DNA of 46,127 nucleotides, taken from contig CAZSVI010000007.1 of the NCBI GenBank assembly GCA_964610205.1, positions 1-46,127 of the forward strand. The letters run 5' to 3'. The stretch's first letter is position 1. Each line of letters starts with the position of its first letter. Both the position numbers and the translations under genes were made by a program. The notes below the pieces were generated by a model, which saw only the letters and a program-made list of their open reading frames with translations, was not told the origin of the DNA and searched no databases. Shown here piece after piece: positions 23,476 to 31,539 of the stretch. The DNA comes from CAZSVI01 sp964610205. GTDB taxonomy: Bacteria > Bacillota > Clostridia > DSM-8532.

Positions 23476-25771
23476 TTTGAAAAAGTATTCGGTTCACATA
23501 TCCGGTATTGTACAGGGTGTAGGAATGCGGCCGTATATATATAAAATCGCACGGCAATTTCATCTCGGAGGATGGGTAAGCAATCAGGGTACATCGGTGG
23601 TCGTGGAAATTGCCGGCAGAAAGGAATGCATCCATGGATTTCTGACTGTTTTGTTGAAAAATCAGCCTCAAGGCGCAAAAATCAGCAGCATTAAGATTGA
23701 AGCCGGAGATTATACCCGATATAAAGATTTTTCCATAATCACCAGCACCGCAAAGGGCAGTCTGCAGGGCTTTATTCCTCCCGATACGGCAGTTTGCGAT
23801 GCATGTATAAAAGAAGTCTATGATAAAGGAAATCGAAGATACCTGTACCCTTTCACGAATTGCACCTGCTGCGGTCCCAGATACTCGATTCTAAAGGCAT
23901 TGCCTTACGACAGAAGCAATACTTCCATGGCGGCCTTTGAAATGTGTCCTTCATGCAGAAATGAATATGAAGATCCCGGCAACAGGAGGTTTCACGCACA
24001 GACAAACTGCTGTCCTAATTGCGGGCCAAAGCTTATCTTGCTTGACAATGCAGGCAAAACCATTGATAGTACCAATCCGGTATCAATGGTCAGGCAGCTT
24101 ATCAGTGAAGGCAGGCTGATTGCAATTAAAGGAATCGGCGGATATCATCTTGCCTGCAATGCACTGGATGAGATGTCTGTAGACCTGCTGCGTCTGAGAA
24201 AAAGAAGGCCGGATAGGCCGTTGGCTGTCATGGCAGCAGATTTGGAAGCTGTTAAGTCAATCTGCAAAACAACACCTAAAGAGGAAGAAATTCTTGCGGG
24301 CAGACAGAGGCCTATCGTATTGCTTGAAAAGAAATCTAACGGTGCATTGCCTTACAGGATAGCTCCGGGAATTAACAGGCTGGGGGTTATGCTTCCATAT
24401 ACTCCCCTGCATCATCTGCTGTTTGATGACGGACTTCAATATCTTGTCATGACCAGTGGAAATGTCAGCGGAATGCCCATTTGTTATAAGGACGCGGATT
24501 CATGGGAGAAGCTTAAGTATATTGCGGATTTTTTCCTTCTCCATGACAGGGAAATACTCACTCCCATTGATGATTCAGTGGTTCGGGTTATAGACGATAT
24601 GGAAATGGTTAGCCGGAGCGCAAGAGGATACGCGCCTGCTGTCATACCGATGAAGGCAGCATGCGGAATCATGGCAATGGGCGCGGAGCAAAAATCGTCC
24701 ATCTGTTTTGTGCACAGGGGTTATGCTCATATCTCACAGTATCTGGGCAGCCTGGACGACTTGAACGCATACGAAGAATACCATCAGGTTATAAAAAGGA
24801 CGAAGGCGTTTCTTGGCACAGAGCCTGAGATAATTGCACATGACCTGCATCCCGGATATCTTTCCACACAACTTGCGGCGAAGGTGGCTATTGTCGGATT
24901 GCCCATACAGCACCACCATGCGCATATGGCTGCCTGCATGGCCGAGCATGGCCTGAAAAAAGATGTTATCGGAATTATATATGACGGTACGGGAATGGGG
25001 ACCGACGGAGCAATATGGGGCGGTGAATTCCTTGTCGGCTCAATAAGCGGATATATAAGGGCCGGCCACTGGAAAAACATCACCCTGCAGGGTGGAGACA
25101 ACGCAGTTAAGGAGCCATGGAAATGCGCAGCCGGTTATCTGTATGCCATGGGATTTGATATCCGGGAATTCCTCCGCGATATCGATGCTCAAAGCATCAG
25201 TATTCTGAAGAATGCTATGAAGCATCATGTTAACTGCTTCACATCATCCAGTATAGGGAGATTGTTTGATTGTGTTGCCGCGCTGGTTATAAATCGAACC
25301 CGTATTACATATGATGCCCAGGCGGCTATCGAGCTGGAAAGTGTAATAGACACCGGTGTGGATGAAGATTACCCTTATAGCATAATCCGGAATGAAGAGA
25401 AGCTGGAGATCAATTATGAGGGAATACTAAACGGCATTCTGGAAGACCTGAAGGATGGAAAGCCTGCTTCATATATATCCGCCAGGTTTCATAATGCTGT
25501 TTCAAAAGGGAGTATAGAATGTGCTCTTAGAATAAGAAGCAAATATCGCATTAACGATATTGTTTTAGCCGGAGGGGTTTTTGAAAACGCTTATCTGCTT
25601 GCAATCATGCGGAAAGAACTGAAAGACCAGGGATTTAGTGTATACCGTGGCACGAAAGTGCCCGCCAATGACGGAGGAATAGCACTTGGCCAGGCGGCAA
25701 TTGCAGCCGGTATGGTAAAGGAGGGAGATTATGTGCCTGGCGGTTCCGGCAAAGATAATATCCATTTGTGA
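23468..25771 (+). CDS. hypF: Carbamoyltransferase HypF
   Basis: Makes the thiocarboxamide/cyanide precursor for the NiFe active site from carbamoyl phosphate and ATP, passing it to HypE; 767 aa, normal length. Domains in order: acylphosphatase (HISGIVQGVGMRPYIY), two zinc-finger pairs (CDAC...CTCC and CPSC...CPNC), a YrdC-like domain (SEGRLIAIKGIGGYHLACNA), and a Kae1-like domain with metal-binding HHHAHMAACMAEH and VLAGGVFENAYLL. The ATG 23468 has GAGGGTGA 8 bases upstream and overlaps the previous stop by 8 bases (ATGAATGA). The 3' end overlaps hypC by 41 bases. Confidence 0.96.
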   Translation: MNDLKKYSVHISGIVQGVGMRPYIYKIARQFHLGGWVSNQGTSVVVEIAGRKECIHGFLTVLLKNQPQGAKISSIKIEAGDYTRYKDFSIITSTAKGSLQGFIPPDTAVCDACIKEVYDKGNRRYLYPFTNCTCCGPRYSILKALPYDRSNTSMAAFEMCPSCRNEYEDPGNRRFHAQTNCCPNCGPKLILLDNAGKTIDSTNPVSMVRQLISEGRLIAIKGIGGYHLACNALDEMSVDLLRLRKRRPDRPLAVMAADLEAVKSICKTTPKEEEILAGRQRPIVLLEKKSNGALPYRIAPGINRLGVMLPYTPLHHLLFDDGLQYLVMTSGNVSGMPICYKDADSWEKLKYIADFFLLHDREILTPIDDSVVRVIDDMEMVSRSARGYAPAVIPMKAACGIMAMGAEQKSSICFVHRGYAHISQYLGSLDDLNAYEEYHQVIKRTKAFLGTEPEIIAHDLHPGYLSTQLAAKVAIVGLPIQHHHAHMAACMAEHGLKKDVIGIIYDGTGMGTDGAIWGGEFLVGSISGYIRAGHWKNITLQGGDNAVKEPWKCAAGYLYAMGFDIREFLRDIDAQSISILKNAMKHHVNCFTSSSIGRLFDCVAALVINRTRITYDAQAAIELESVIDTGVDEDYPYSIIRNEEKLEINYEGILNGILEDLKDGKPASYISARFHNAVSKGSIECALRIRSKYRINDIVLAGGVFENAYLLAIMRKELKDQGFSVYRGTKVPANDGGIALGQAAIAAGMVKEGDYVPGGSGKDNIHL

Positions 25772-25958
25772 TATCCATGCCTGGGTTGAAACGATGGGTG
25801 TCAGGCATAAAATCAATATCCAGCTGGTTCACTCTCCCGTACCCGGTGAATATGTATTGGTTCATGCCGGTTTTGCTATTGAAAAAATTGACCCGGAGTA
25901 TTTCTCTTTTTTAAACGAGACACTGTATGAGATGCTTGAAGGAACAGATAATGAATGA
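25731..25958 (+). CDS. hypC: Hydrogenase assembly chaperone HypC
   Basis: Small chaperone, 75 aa, that works with HypD to carry the Fe(CN)2CO group to the large subunit. The essential N-terminus MCLAVPAKI carries Cys2, and the family motif GEYVLVHAGFAIEKID is present. AAAGGAGGGAG lies directly upstream inside the end of hypF. It overlaps hypD by 8 bases. It is one of the strictly conserved Hyp proteins, so active [NiFe] cofactor assembly is expected. Confidence 0.95.
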   Translation: MCLAVPAKIISICDIHAWVETMGVRHKINIQLVHSPVPGEYVLVHAGFAIEKIDPEYFSFLNETLYEMLEGTDNE

Positions 25959-27033
25959 TCAACGGATTATTGAAAGATTGAACCGGTGTGTAAATAAAAT
26001 ACAGGATCAGGATATCCGAATCATGGAGATTTGCGGGACACATACGCAGGCGGTTTCAGAATCCGGTATCCGGTATTTGCTTCCATGTAATGTTCATCTT
26101 CTGTCCGGGCCGGGCTGTCCCGTTTGTGTTACTTCCGAATTTTTTATAGACAATGCAATCGAATTATTGAAGATGGAGGATATTATACTGGTTTCCTTTG
26201 GTGACATGACAAAGGTGAAGGGTACAAAGGAAAATCTGGCGGAAGAACAGTCACAGGGTACAAAAACTACTGTGGTTTATTCTCCTGAGGATGTACTGTC
26301 TATCGCCGGTAAAAACAAGGATAAGTCTGTTGTTTTTGCCGCAGTCGGTTTTGAAACTACGGCTCCCCTGATAGCGGCAACCGTAAAACAGGCATGCACG
26401 AGAGGATTTGATAATTTGTTTTTTCTTACAGCCTTAAAATGCATGGATCCGGCTATCCGGTTTATTCTCCGGGATAAGAGAAACAAAATTGATGCCATGA
26501 TTTGTCCGGGTCATGTAGCTTCAGTCATGGGAGCGGACTATTTCAGGTTTATTACCGAAGAGTTTGGAGTACCTGCGGCGGTGAGCGGCTTTGAACCGGC
26601 AGATATTTCCGCGGGGATATGTCTGCTGCTCGAACAGCTTGCCCGGAAAAGGCCGGTTGAATTCGTAAACCTATATAAGCGGTGTGTCAGCCCAGCCGGT
26701 AATACACTGGCACAGCATATGCTCAATGAAGTATTCGATGCAGTTGACGGAGTCTGGAGGGGTATTGGAAAAATCAAACAATCGGCTTTGGTGCTTAATG
26801 ATAATTATGCTCATCTGGATGCCGCGAAGCGGTTTGGGTTAAAGGCGGAACAGCACCCAAGCCCTGTAAGCTGCATTTGCAGCGATATACTCCTGGGCAT
26901 AAAATTGCCTGAGCAATGCAGTTTTTTTGGATCGGTCTGCACACCGGATCACCCTTCAGGTCCGTGTATGGTATCCCGGGAGGGTTCCTGTGCGGTACAC
27001 TACAGGTTTGGGAGGAATGAAGCAAATGGATGA
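25951..27033 (+). CDS. hypD: Hydrogenase maturation protein HypD
   Basis: Iron-sulfur scaffold, 360 aa, on which the Fe(CN)2CO group is built. The conserved motifs are MEICGTHTQAVSESGI, the GPGCPVCVT loop, GFETTAP, CPGHVASVMGA, SGFEPADI, and the C-terminal Cys-rich region CICSDILLG and FGSVCTPDHPSGPCMVS. ATG 25951 is used because AAGGA sits 8 bases upstream; the frame extends further upstream without a better site. It overlaps both neighbours by 8 bases (ATGAATGA and ATGGATGA), indicating tight translational coupling. Confidence 0.96.
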   Translation: MNDQRIIERLNRCVNKIQDQDIRIMEICGTHTQAVSESGIRYLLPCNVHLLSGPGCPVCVTSEFFIDNAIELLKMEDIILVSFGDMTKVKGTKENLAEEQSQGTKTTVVYSPEDVLSIAGKNKDKSVVFAAVGFETTAPLIAATVKQACTRGFDNLFFLTALKCMDPAIRFILRDKRNKIDAMICPGHVASVMGADYFRFITEEFGVPAAVSGFEPADISAGICLLLEQLARKRPVEFVNLYKRCVSPAGNTLAQHMLNEVFDAVDGVWRGIGKIKQSALVLNDNYAHLDAAKRFGLKAEQHPSPVSCICSDILLGIKLPEQCSFFGSVCTPDHPSGPCMVSREGSCAVHYRFGRNEANG

Positions 27034-28027
27034 AAAAATCAGGCTCTCCCACGGAGATGGGGGCAGCGAAACTCATCAGCTGATTAAAAATGTATTTTAT
27101 AAACATTTTAACAGCAGTTCTTCTGATGCCATGCCGGATTCATTTGTTTTTGAAGCCATACAGGGCAGGCTTGCATTTACTACTGACAGTTTCGTCGTAA
27201 AACCCCTGTTTTTCAGAGGTGGAAATATTGGTAAGCTGGCTGTATGCGGAACGGTCAATGACCTTTCAACTGCGGGCGCAATACCTTTATATATAAGCGC
27301 CGGCTTTATTATTGAAGAAGGCTTCAGTATCGAAAAGCTTCACCTTGTTGCCAAATCCATGGGAGATTTATGCAATCAGATCGGCACAAAAATTGTAACC
27401 GGTGATACAAAGGTGGTTGAAAATAAAAACGCTGACGGGATTTTTATCAACACATCCGGGATCGGCAGGGTATCAGAGTTTTACAATCCCCGACGGGCAG
27501 AGCCGGGAGACGAAATCATTATCACCGGTGGAATTGCGGAACACGGAACAGCAATATTAATTGACAGATATGAACTGAGCGTTGAAGCGGATCTTATAAG
27601 CGATTGCGCGCCGATGTGCGGTCTGGTAGTTGGGTTGGGCAGTAAGCTTAGGGATGTAAAGCTGATGAAGGATCCGACAAGAGGCGGCCTTGCAACAGCA
27701 TTAAATGAGATAGCCCTGGAACAGGAATTGAGTATTGAAGTAATGGAAGAGAGTATTCCGATGAAAAGTGAAGTGCGGGCTGTGAATGAAATTCTGGGAA
27801 CAGATCCTTTATATCTTGCCTGTGAAGGCAGGATGATCATTGTTGTTGAAAAAGGCTTTGAAAAGGAAGTTCTGCAGTGCGTAAAAACACTTGATTACTG
27901 TAACCAAGCCGGGATTATCGGCCAATTTGTTTCCGCAAGTCACACCATGGTCTATATGAATACCGGTTTCGGCGGCAAACGCATACTTCCCCTGCTTGAG
28001 GACCGAACACTTCCCAGGATATGCTGA
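27026..28027 (+). CDS. hypE: Hydrogenase maturation protein HypE
   Basis: Dehydrates the carbamoyl group received from HypF into a thiocyanate on its own C-terminal Cys; 333 aa. The ATP-binding core (PurM-like) shows SHGDGGSETHQLI, the TDSFVVKPLFF strand, GTVNDLSTAGA, IVTGDTKVV, and KDPTRGGLATALNEIA. The protein ends PRIC, with the required terminal Cys. Start 27026 has GGAGG 10 bases upstream; ATG 27017 is only one base from that site. A gap of 78 bases separates it from the cytochrome b5-like gene. Confidence 0.96.
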   Translation: MDEKIRLSHGDGGSETHQLIKNVFYKHFNSSSSDAMPDSFVFEAIQGRLAFTTDSFVVKPLFFRGGNIGKLAVCGTVNDLSTAGAIPLYISAGFIIEEGFSIEKLHLVAKSMGDLCNQIGTKIVTGDTKVVENKNADGIFINTSGIGRVSEFYNPRRAEPGDEIIITGGIAEHGTAILIDRYELSVEADLISDCAPMCGLVVGLGSKLRDVKLMKDPTRGGLATALNEIALEQELSIEVMEESIPMKSEVRAVNEILGTDPLYLACEGRMIIVVEKGFEKEVLQCVKTLDYCNQAGIIGQFVSASHTMVYMNTGFGGKRILPLLEDRTLPRIC

Positions 28028-28105
28028 TGACACTGTTATGTCAAACACAAGTAAGACCCCTTCGGAATATAATGAATAATAAATTTTATTCCGGAGGCAA
28101 TACAC

Positions 28106-28606
28106 ATGCGAGTGCAGAATTTTTCAGGCAAACGCCTTGAGCATATTTTTACGGAAATAAACTACGATATCAACCTGCTGTATGCAACGCCCTGCGTATA
28201 CACCAGGAATCTGATACTAAACTATTTAAGGGACAGGATGTGCGTTCTGGAAGCTATAATGGGAGCAATAGTCCAGCCTGTACAATCGCAGGCACAGGTC
28301 CCGTCACTTCAACCGGCGGCAACAGCCTATCGGGCCACAGCAACAATAGAGCATCAAGGATTTGAAAGGAATCAAACGACGTTTACATTACAAGAGTTGT
28401 CCAAATTCGACGGGAAGAATGGAAATCCCGCATATGTAGCGGTAAATGGTACTGTTTATGACGTTACAGGTAATGCTGCCTGGGCTGCCGCGACACATTT
28501 TGGTCTCTCAGCCGGCAGAGATGTGTCCGGTGAATTTTCTTCCTGCCATGCGGGACAGCCGATTTTAAACGAATTGAGAGTAGTTGGAAGGCTGAAAACA
28601 ATATAA
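28106..28606 (+). CDS. Cytochrome b5-like heme/steroid-binding domain protein
   Basis: Protein of 166 aa: an N-terminal helical segment (about 1-60, with Cys31 and Cys46), a low-complexity Gln/Ala/Pro linker (about 60-85), and a cytochrome-b5-like domain from about residue 92. That domain has FTLQELSKFDGKNGNPAYVAVNGTVYDVTG and two candidate heme-ligand His residues, in ATHFGLSAGRDV and SSCHAG. No signal peptide is seen. Its site CCGGAGG lies in the 3' arm of a 7-bp hairpin (CGGAATA/TATTCCG), so translation may be damped. Its position between hypE and the structural subunits suggests an electron-transfer partner for the hydrogenase; this is inference from context. Confidence 0.82.
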   Translation: MRVQNFSGKRLEHIFTEINYDINLLYATPCVYTRNLILNYLRDRMCVLEAIMGAIVQPVQSQAQVPSLQPAATAYRATATIEHQGFERNQTTFTLQELSKFDGKNGNPAYVAVNGTVYDVTGNAAWAAATHFGLSAGRDVSGEFSSCHAGQPILNELRVVGRLKTI

Positions 28607-28631
28607 CGAGGTAAAGATGGCCACCCCCTAA

Positions 28632-28652
28632 AATTATTTTGTTCAACTTATA
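28632..28652. mobile_element. MITE right-end fragment
   Basis: Twenty-one bases identical to the right end of the MITE at 19681-19701. No matching left end is found nearby, so it is a solo end. Confidence 0.65.
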
Positions 28653-28691
28653 ACAGCGGAAGCAATTGCTTGCAATTGCAACACACCGTTA
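28648..28691. repeat. Palindromic ACGGAAGCAATTGC...CACCGTTA repeat, copy 2
   Basis: TTATAACAGCGG faces ACACCGTTA around GCAATTGCTTGCAATTGC. It matches the copy at 19632-19665 but has a doubled core, and it overlaps the MITE end by 5 bases. Confidence 0.5.
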
Positions 28692-28827
28692 TATCGAGGT
28701 GGGAGTAAAGGATTTTGCCATGCAAAATCCAGCAATAAGCGACCCGCAAGATATGCTAACCGCCTGATTAAGGTAATCGGTACACGCCACCAGCAGAGGC
28801 AGGGGATATCTTGCGTCCTCGTTATAT
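28691..28827 (+). promoter_or_regulatory. Candidate structured leader RNA before the hydrogenase small subunit gene
   Basis: Several helices can be drawn in about 135 nt. The outer helix pairs CGAGG (28695-28699) with CCTCG (28817-28821), extended by ATAT on each side. A 9-bp hairpin pairs GGATTTTGC with GCAAAATCC (28710-28730). A 10-bp helix pairs CGCAAGATAT (28745-28754) with ATATCTTGCG (28806-28815). Inside it, ACC-GATTA pairs with TAATC-GGT (28759-28781). The 3' strand ends 3 bases before the AAAGGAGG site of the TTG-started hydrogenase gene. I do not recognise a known riboswitch class. Confidence 0.5.
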
Positions 28828-28847
28828 AGTAAAGGAGGAATATCCCT

Positions 28848-29756
28848 TTGAATGCAAGCTATGGTAGTACCGTCTGCCCTGAATATGAGGCAAGGCTCAA
28901 TACGGCAGCGAGGCTCATGAATACTTTAAAAACACAAATCAGACAGGGCGCCTTGAGGAAGAGAAAACTTGTCTGGCTTGAACTTACCGGGTGTTCAGGA
29001 AATATTATATCTCTTCTGGATGGATCAAATCCGGATTTCAAGTACTTGATTTCTCAAATGACCAGTTTTATTTATAACAATAGCCTTCTTGCCGCTGAAG
29101 GTGATAATGCCATGGAGAAACTATTCAGTGTGCTTGACGGTAATTTTATTCTTGCTGCCGAGGGAGCTGTGGCTACAAAGAATAATGGCCTTTATAATAT
29201 CATTGGCAGGTTGAAAGGCAGACCGGTAACCGCGCTTGATGCGGTTAAAATCCTCGGCGGAAAGGCCGAATATGTTATTGCCATAGGTGCCTGCGCGACC
29301 CACGGAGGAGTTTCCGCGGCAAGTCCGAACCCGGCTGAATGTGTCAGTGTGCAGAGTGTATTAAGCCGAAAGGTTATAAAGCTACCCGGCTGTCCATGCC
29401 ATCCTGATTGGTTCATGGGCACGCTGGCCCATATTCTGCTCTACGGAGAGCCTGAACTTGACAGCAGGGACAGACCTCTTATGTTTTACAGCACTACAAT
29501 TCATGACAGATGCCCCCGAAGATCTTATTTCGAGCAGGGAGTTTTTGCTAAGAAATTAGGAGATAAAACCTGTATGTTCAAGCTGGGCTGCCGCGGACCG
29601 GTAACACGCACAGACTGTCCTGAAAGGCAATGGAATCAATATGTGAACTGGCCTGTTAAGGATGACACACCCTGCATCGGCTGCGCTCAATTTGGCTTTC
29701 CTGATGCAATGGAACCCTTTATCAGCTACAATATCACAAGAGAGGTGGAGAGATGA
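28848..29756 (+). CDS. [NiFe]-hydrogenase small subunit with altered proximal cluster site
   Basis: Electron-transfer subunit, 302 aa. The distal and medial cluster motifs are normal: IHDRCPR, FKLGCRGP, then TDCPERQWN and TPCIGCAQFGFPD. For the proximal [4Fe-4S] cluster Cys149 (GACATHGG) and Cys182 (LPGCPCHPDW) are present, but the N-terminal CxxC reads LELTGC, so Leu46 replaces the first Cys and only Cys49 remains. An extra Cys184 lies beside Cys182. There is no twin-arginine signal or membrane anchor, so the enzyme should be cytosolic. The TTG start has AAAGGAGG 9 bases upstream. The stop overlaps the large subunit start by 4 bases (ATGA). Confidence 0.92.
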   Translation: MNASYGSTVCPEYEARLNTAARLMNTLKTQIRQGALRKRKLVWLELTGCSGNIISLLDGSNPDFKYLISQMTSFIYNNSLLAAEGDNAMEKLFSVLDGNFILAAEGAVATKNNGLYNIIGRLKGRPVTALDAVKILGGKAEYVIAIGACATHGGVSAASPNPAECVSVQSVLSRKVIKLPGCPCHPDWFMGTLAHILLYGEPELDSRDRPLMFYSTTIHDRCPRRSYFEQGVFAKKLGDKTCMFKLGCRGPVTRTDCPERQWNQYVNWPVKDDTPCIGCAQFGFPDAMEPFISYNITREVER

Positions 29757-31165
29757 CCAGAAAGATTGTTGTCAATCCTGTTACCCGGATCAGCGGATTT
29801 ATGGAGATTCAGGCAGACGTTGAGGATAACAGGGTGGTTGATGCGAGAACAGAAGGCCTTTTTTTCCGGGGATTTGAAAAGATGCTGGTTGGCAGAAACC
29901 CATTTGATGCGGTGTATTTTACCCAGCGCATTTGCGGAATATGTTCAACGGCACACTCAATGGCCTCGTCATTAGCGCTGGAAGACGCTATGGGAATAGT
30001 TCCTTCAGAACAGGGAAGATATTTGAGAGATATCATACACGGATGCGAGTTTCTTCAAAATCACATCCGCCACTTTTATCAATATACAATGCCTGATTTT
30101 GTTAAGCTGCCCGAAAACTATCCGCTGTTTAGGGCAGAACATAGCGATTTCAGGCTGCCTGACGAAAAGAATGAAAGGCTGGTTAAGGATTATTTTGATT
30201 CCCTTGACATAAGCCGGAGTGCCCACGAAATGCTGGCTGTGCTCGGCGGAAAAGCGCCGCATAACCATGGCGTATTTATTGATGGTATCACTACACAGGC
30301 TACTATCGACAAAATAATAAAAATAAAATCCATTCTTCACTCCATATACCAATTTATTCATCAGCGAATGCTGCCGGATGTATATATTATAGCTGAGTAC
30401 TACAGTGATTATTTTTCCATCGGCGGTGGCTGCGGGAACCTCCTTAGCTTCGGCTGCTTCAATGGTTACAGGACCTTAGGCACCTTATATGTAAATCCCC
30501 TTGTATATACCGGTGGTGTAATGAGGGCATTCAATCCGGAAAATATAACCGAGGAAATCGATTATGCATGGTATAAGGTCGGACAGAGCTCCGAAAAACC
30601 GTTTAAAACTGACCCGGAAGCCGATATGGGTAAACCCGGGGCATATTCATGGATAAAAGCGCCAAGGTATAACAATTTGCCTTTTGAGACCGGCCCGCTT
30701 GCAAGGCAATGGCTTTCCGGTGAATACAGAAACGGATTATCAACCATGGACAGAACCATTGCCAGGGTTCTTGAAGCCGGAAAGATTGTATCTGTTATGA
30801 ATACACTTCTTGAAAATCTTGAGCCTGGTGTATCTGTACAAAAGGAATACCATATTCCTGCGTCTGCCGCCGGAAAGGGTTTGATTGATACAACAAGAGG
30901 TGCTCTCGGGCACTGGCTGAAAATTGATGATAAGGTCATTTCTTTTTATCAGATAATCACGCCGTCCGCGTGGAATCTTTCCCCACGAAGCAGTAATGAA
31001 ACGCTGGGAACGGCTGAACAGGCTCTTGTTGGAACATCTGTAAGAGATATAAACAATCCTGTGGAGTTGGGCAGAATTATCCGGTCCTTTGACCCTTGCA
31101 TCTCCTGTGCAACCCATGTGTATACCGGAGGAAAGCATGTTAATACCATAAAGCTATTGCATTAA
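29753..31165 (+). CDS. [NiFe]-hydrogenase large (catalytic) subunit
   Basis: Holds the NiFe(CN)2CO site; 470 aa. Both nickel-binding motifs are intact: the N-terminal RICGICSTAH and the C-terminal DPCISCATH. After the final His a 15-residue tail (VYTGGKHVNTIKLLH) remains for removal by the maturation protease encoded at 22764. Other family segments are VNPVTRISGFMEIQ at the N-terminus, EGLFFRGFEKML, and HGCEFLQNHIRHFYQY. The gene overlaps the small subunit gene by 4 bases. No cytochrome b membrane subunit or diaphorase gene follows, so the redox partner is not obvious; the upstream cytochrome-b5-like protein is the only local candidate. Confidence 0.95.
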   Translation: MTRKIVVNPVTRISGFMEIQADVEDNRVVDARTEGLFFRGFEKMLVGRNPFDAVYFTQRICGICSTAHSMASSLALEDAMGIVPSEQGRYLRDIIHGCEFLQNHIRHFYQYTMPDFVKLPENYPLFRAEHSDFRLPDEKNERLVKDYFDSLDISRSAHEMLAVLGGKAPHNHGVFIDGITTQATIDKIIKIKSILHSIYQFIHQRMLPDVYIIAEYYSDYFSIGGGCGNLLSFGCFNGYRTLGTLYVNPLVYTGGVMRAFNPENITEEIDYAWYKVGQSSEKPFKTDPEADMGKPGAYSWIKAPRYNNLPFETGPLARQWLSGEYRNGLSTMDRTIARVLEAGKIVSVMNTLLENLEPGVSVQKEYHIPASAAGKGLIDTTRGALGHWLKIDDKVISFYQIITPSAWNLSPRSSNETLGTAEQALVGTSVRDINNPVELGRIIRSFDPCISCATHVYTGGKHVNTIKLLH

Positions 31166-31316
31166 AATTAATTAAAATCAGCCTTATCTCTTTTTGACAG
31201 GAATGCTTTTCCCCTGTGGTATCCGCGGAATTGTTAATAATATTCATTATCATTTAAACATTATCAACTAAATATATTAAAAAAATAAAAATTATTATAT
31301 AAAATTTTAATCCCTA

Positions 31317-31346
31317 TTGACATATCCAAGCTGTGTATAATATACT
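31317..31346 (+). promoter_or_regulatory. Promoter of the CDF transporter gene
   Basis: TTGACA (31317-31322), an 18-base spacer and TATACT (31341-31346). A TATAAT at 31336-31341 is too close to the -35 box. The rest of 31166-31316 is AT-rich; I see no gene in it. Confidence 0.65.
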
Positions 31347-31375
31347 ACTAACATACATTTTAATGTTGCTTTAAT

Positions 31376-31490
31376 TAGAGCAGGCGATGCGTTCTTCGTA
31401 ACGCATGGGGCCGGGCCAGCTTTGGCAGCAGGGTAAAACACCTGTGGGACTATAATCCAGACAATTATAGTTCCACAGGTGTTTAACTTT
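31376..31490 (+). promoter_or_regulatory. Probable NiCo riboswitch
   Basis: Leader of a metal exporter gene. It contains AGAGCAGGCG, a 7-bp stem ATGCGTT/AACGCAT with a CTTCGT loop (31386-31405), GGGGCCGGG, a second stem around CCAGC TTT GGCAGCAGGG, and then a long terminator hairpin. The repeated GCAGG and GGCAGCAGG elements and the multi-stem junction agree with my memory of the NiCo (czcD) riboswitch, which turns on Ni/Co exporters. CAGG (31381-31384) could pair with CCTG (31441-31444) of the terminator arm as a switch. Confidence 0.6.
31436..31490 (+). terminator. Riboswitch terminator hairpin
   Basis: The arm 31436-31456 pairs with 31464-31484 (21 bp, one G-U pair, 7-base loop), followed by a short run TTTAACTTT. 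Its position between aptamer and gene suits transcriptional control. Confidence 0.65.
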
Positions 31491-31539
31491 AAGGAACAAA
31501 AATCAACTGCTTTGGGATAGTTGACAGGAGGTACAATAA

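Noticed and set aside
28691..28827. Assignment of the hydrogenase leader to a known riboswitch (THF, ZTP, Moco, c-di-GMP, cobalamin)
   Set aside because: Some short matches occur (for example CCGCCTG), but none of the conserved core layouts I know fits.
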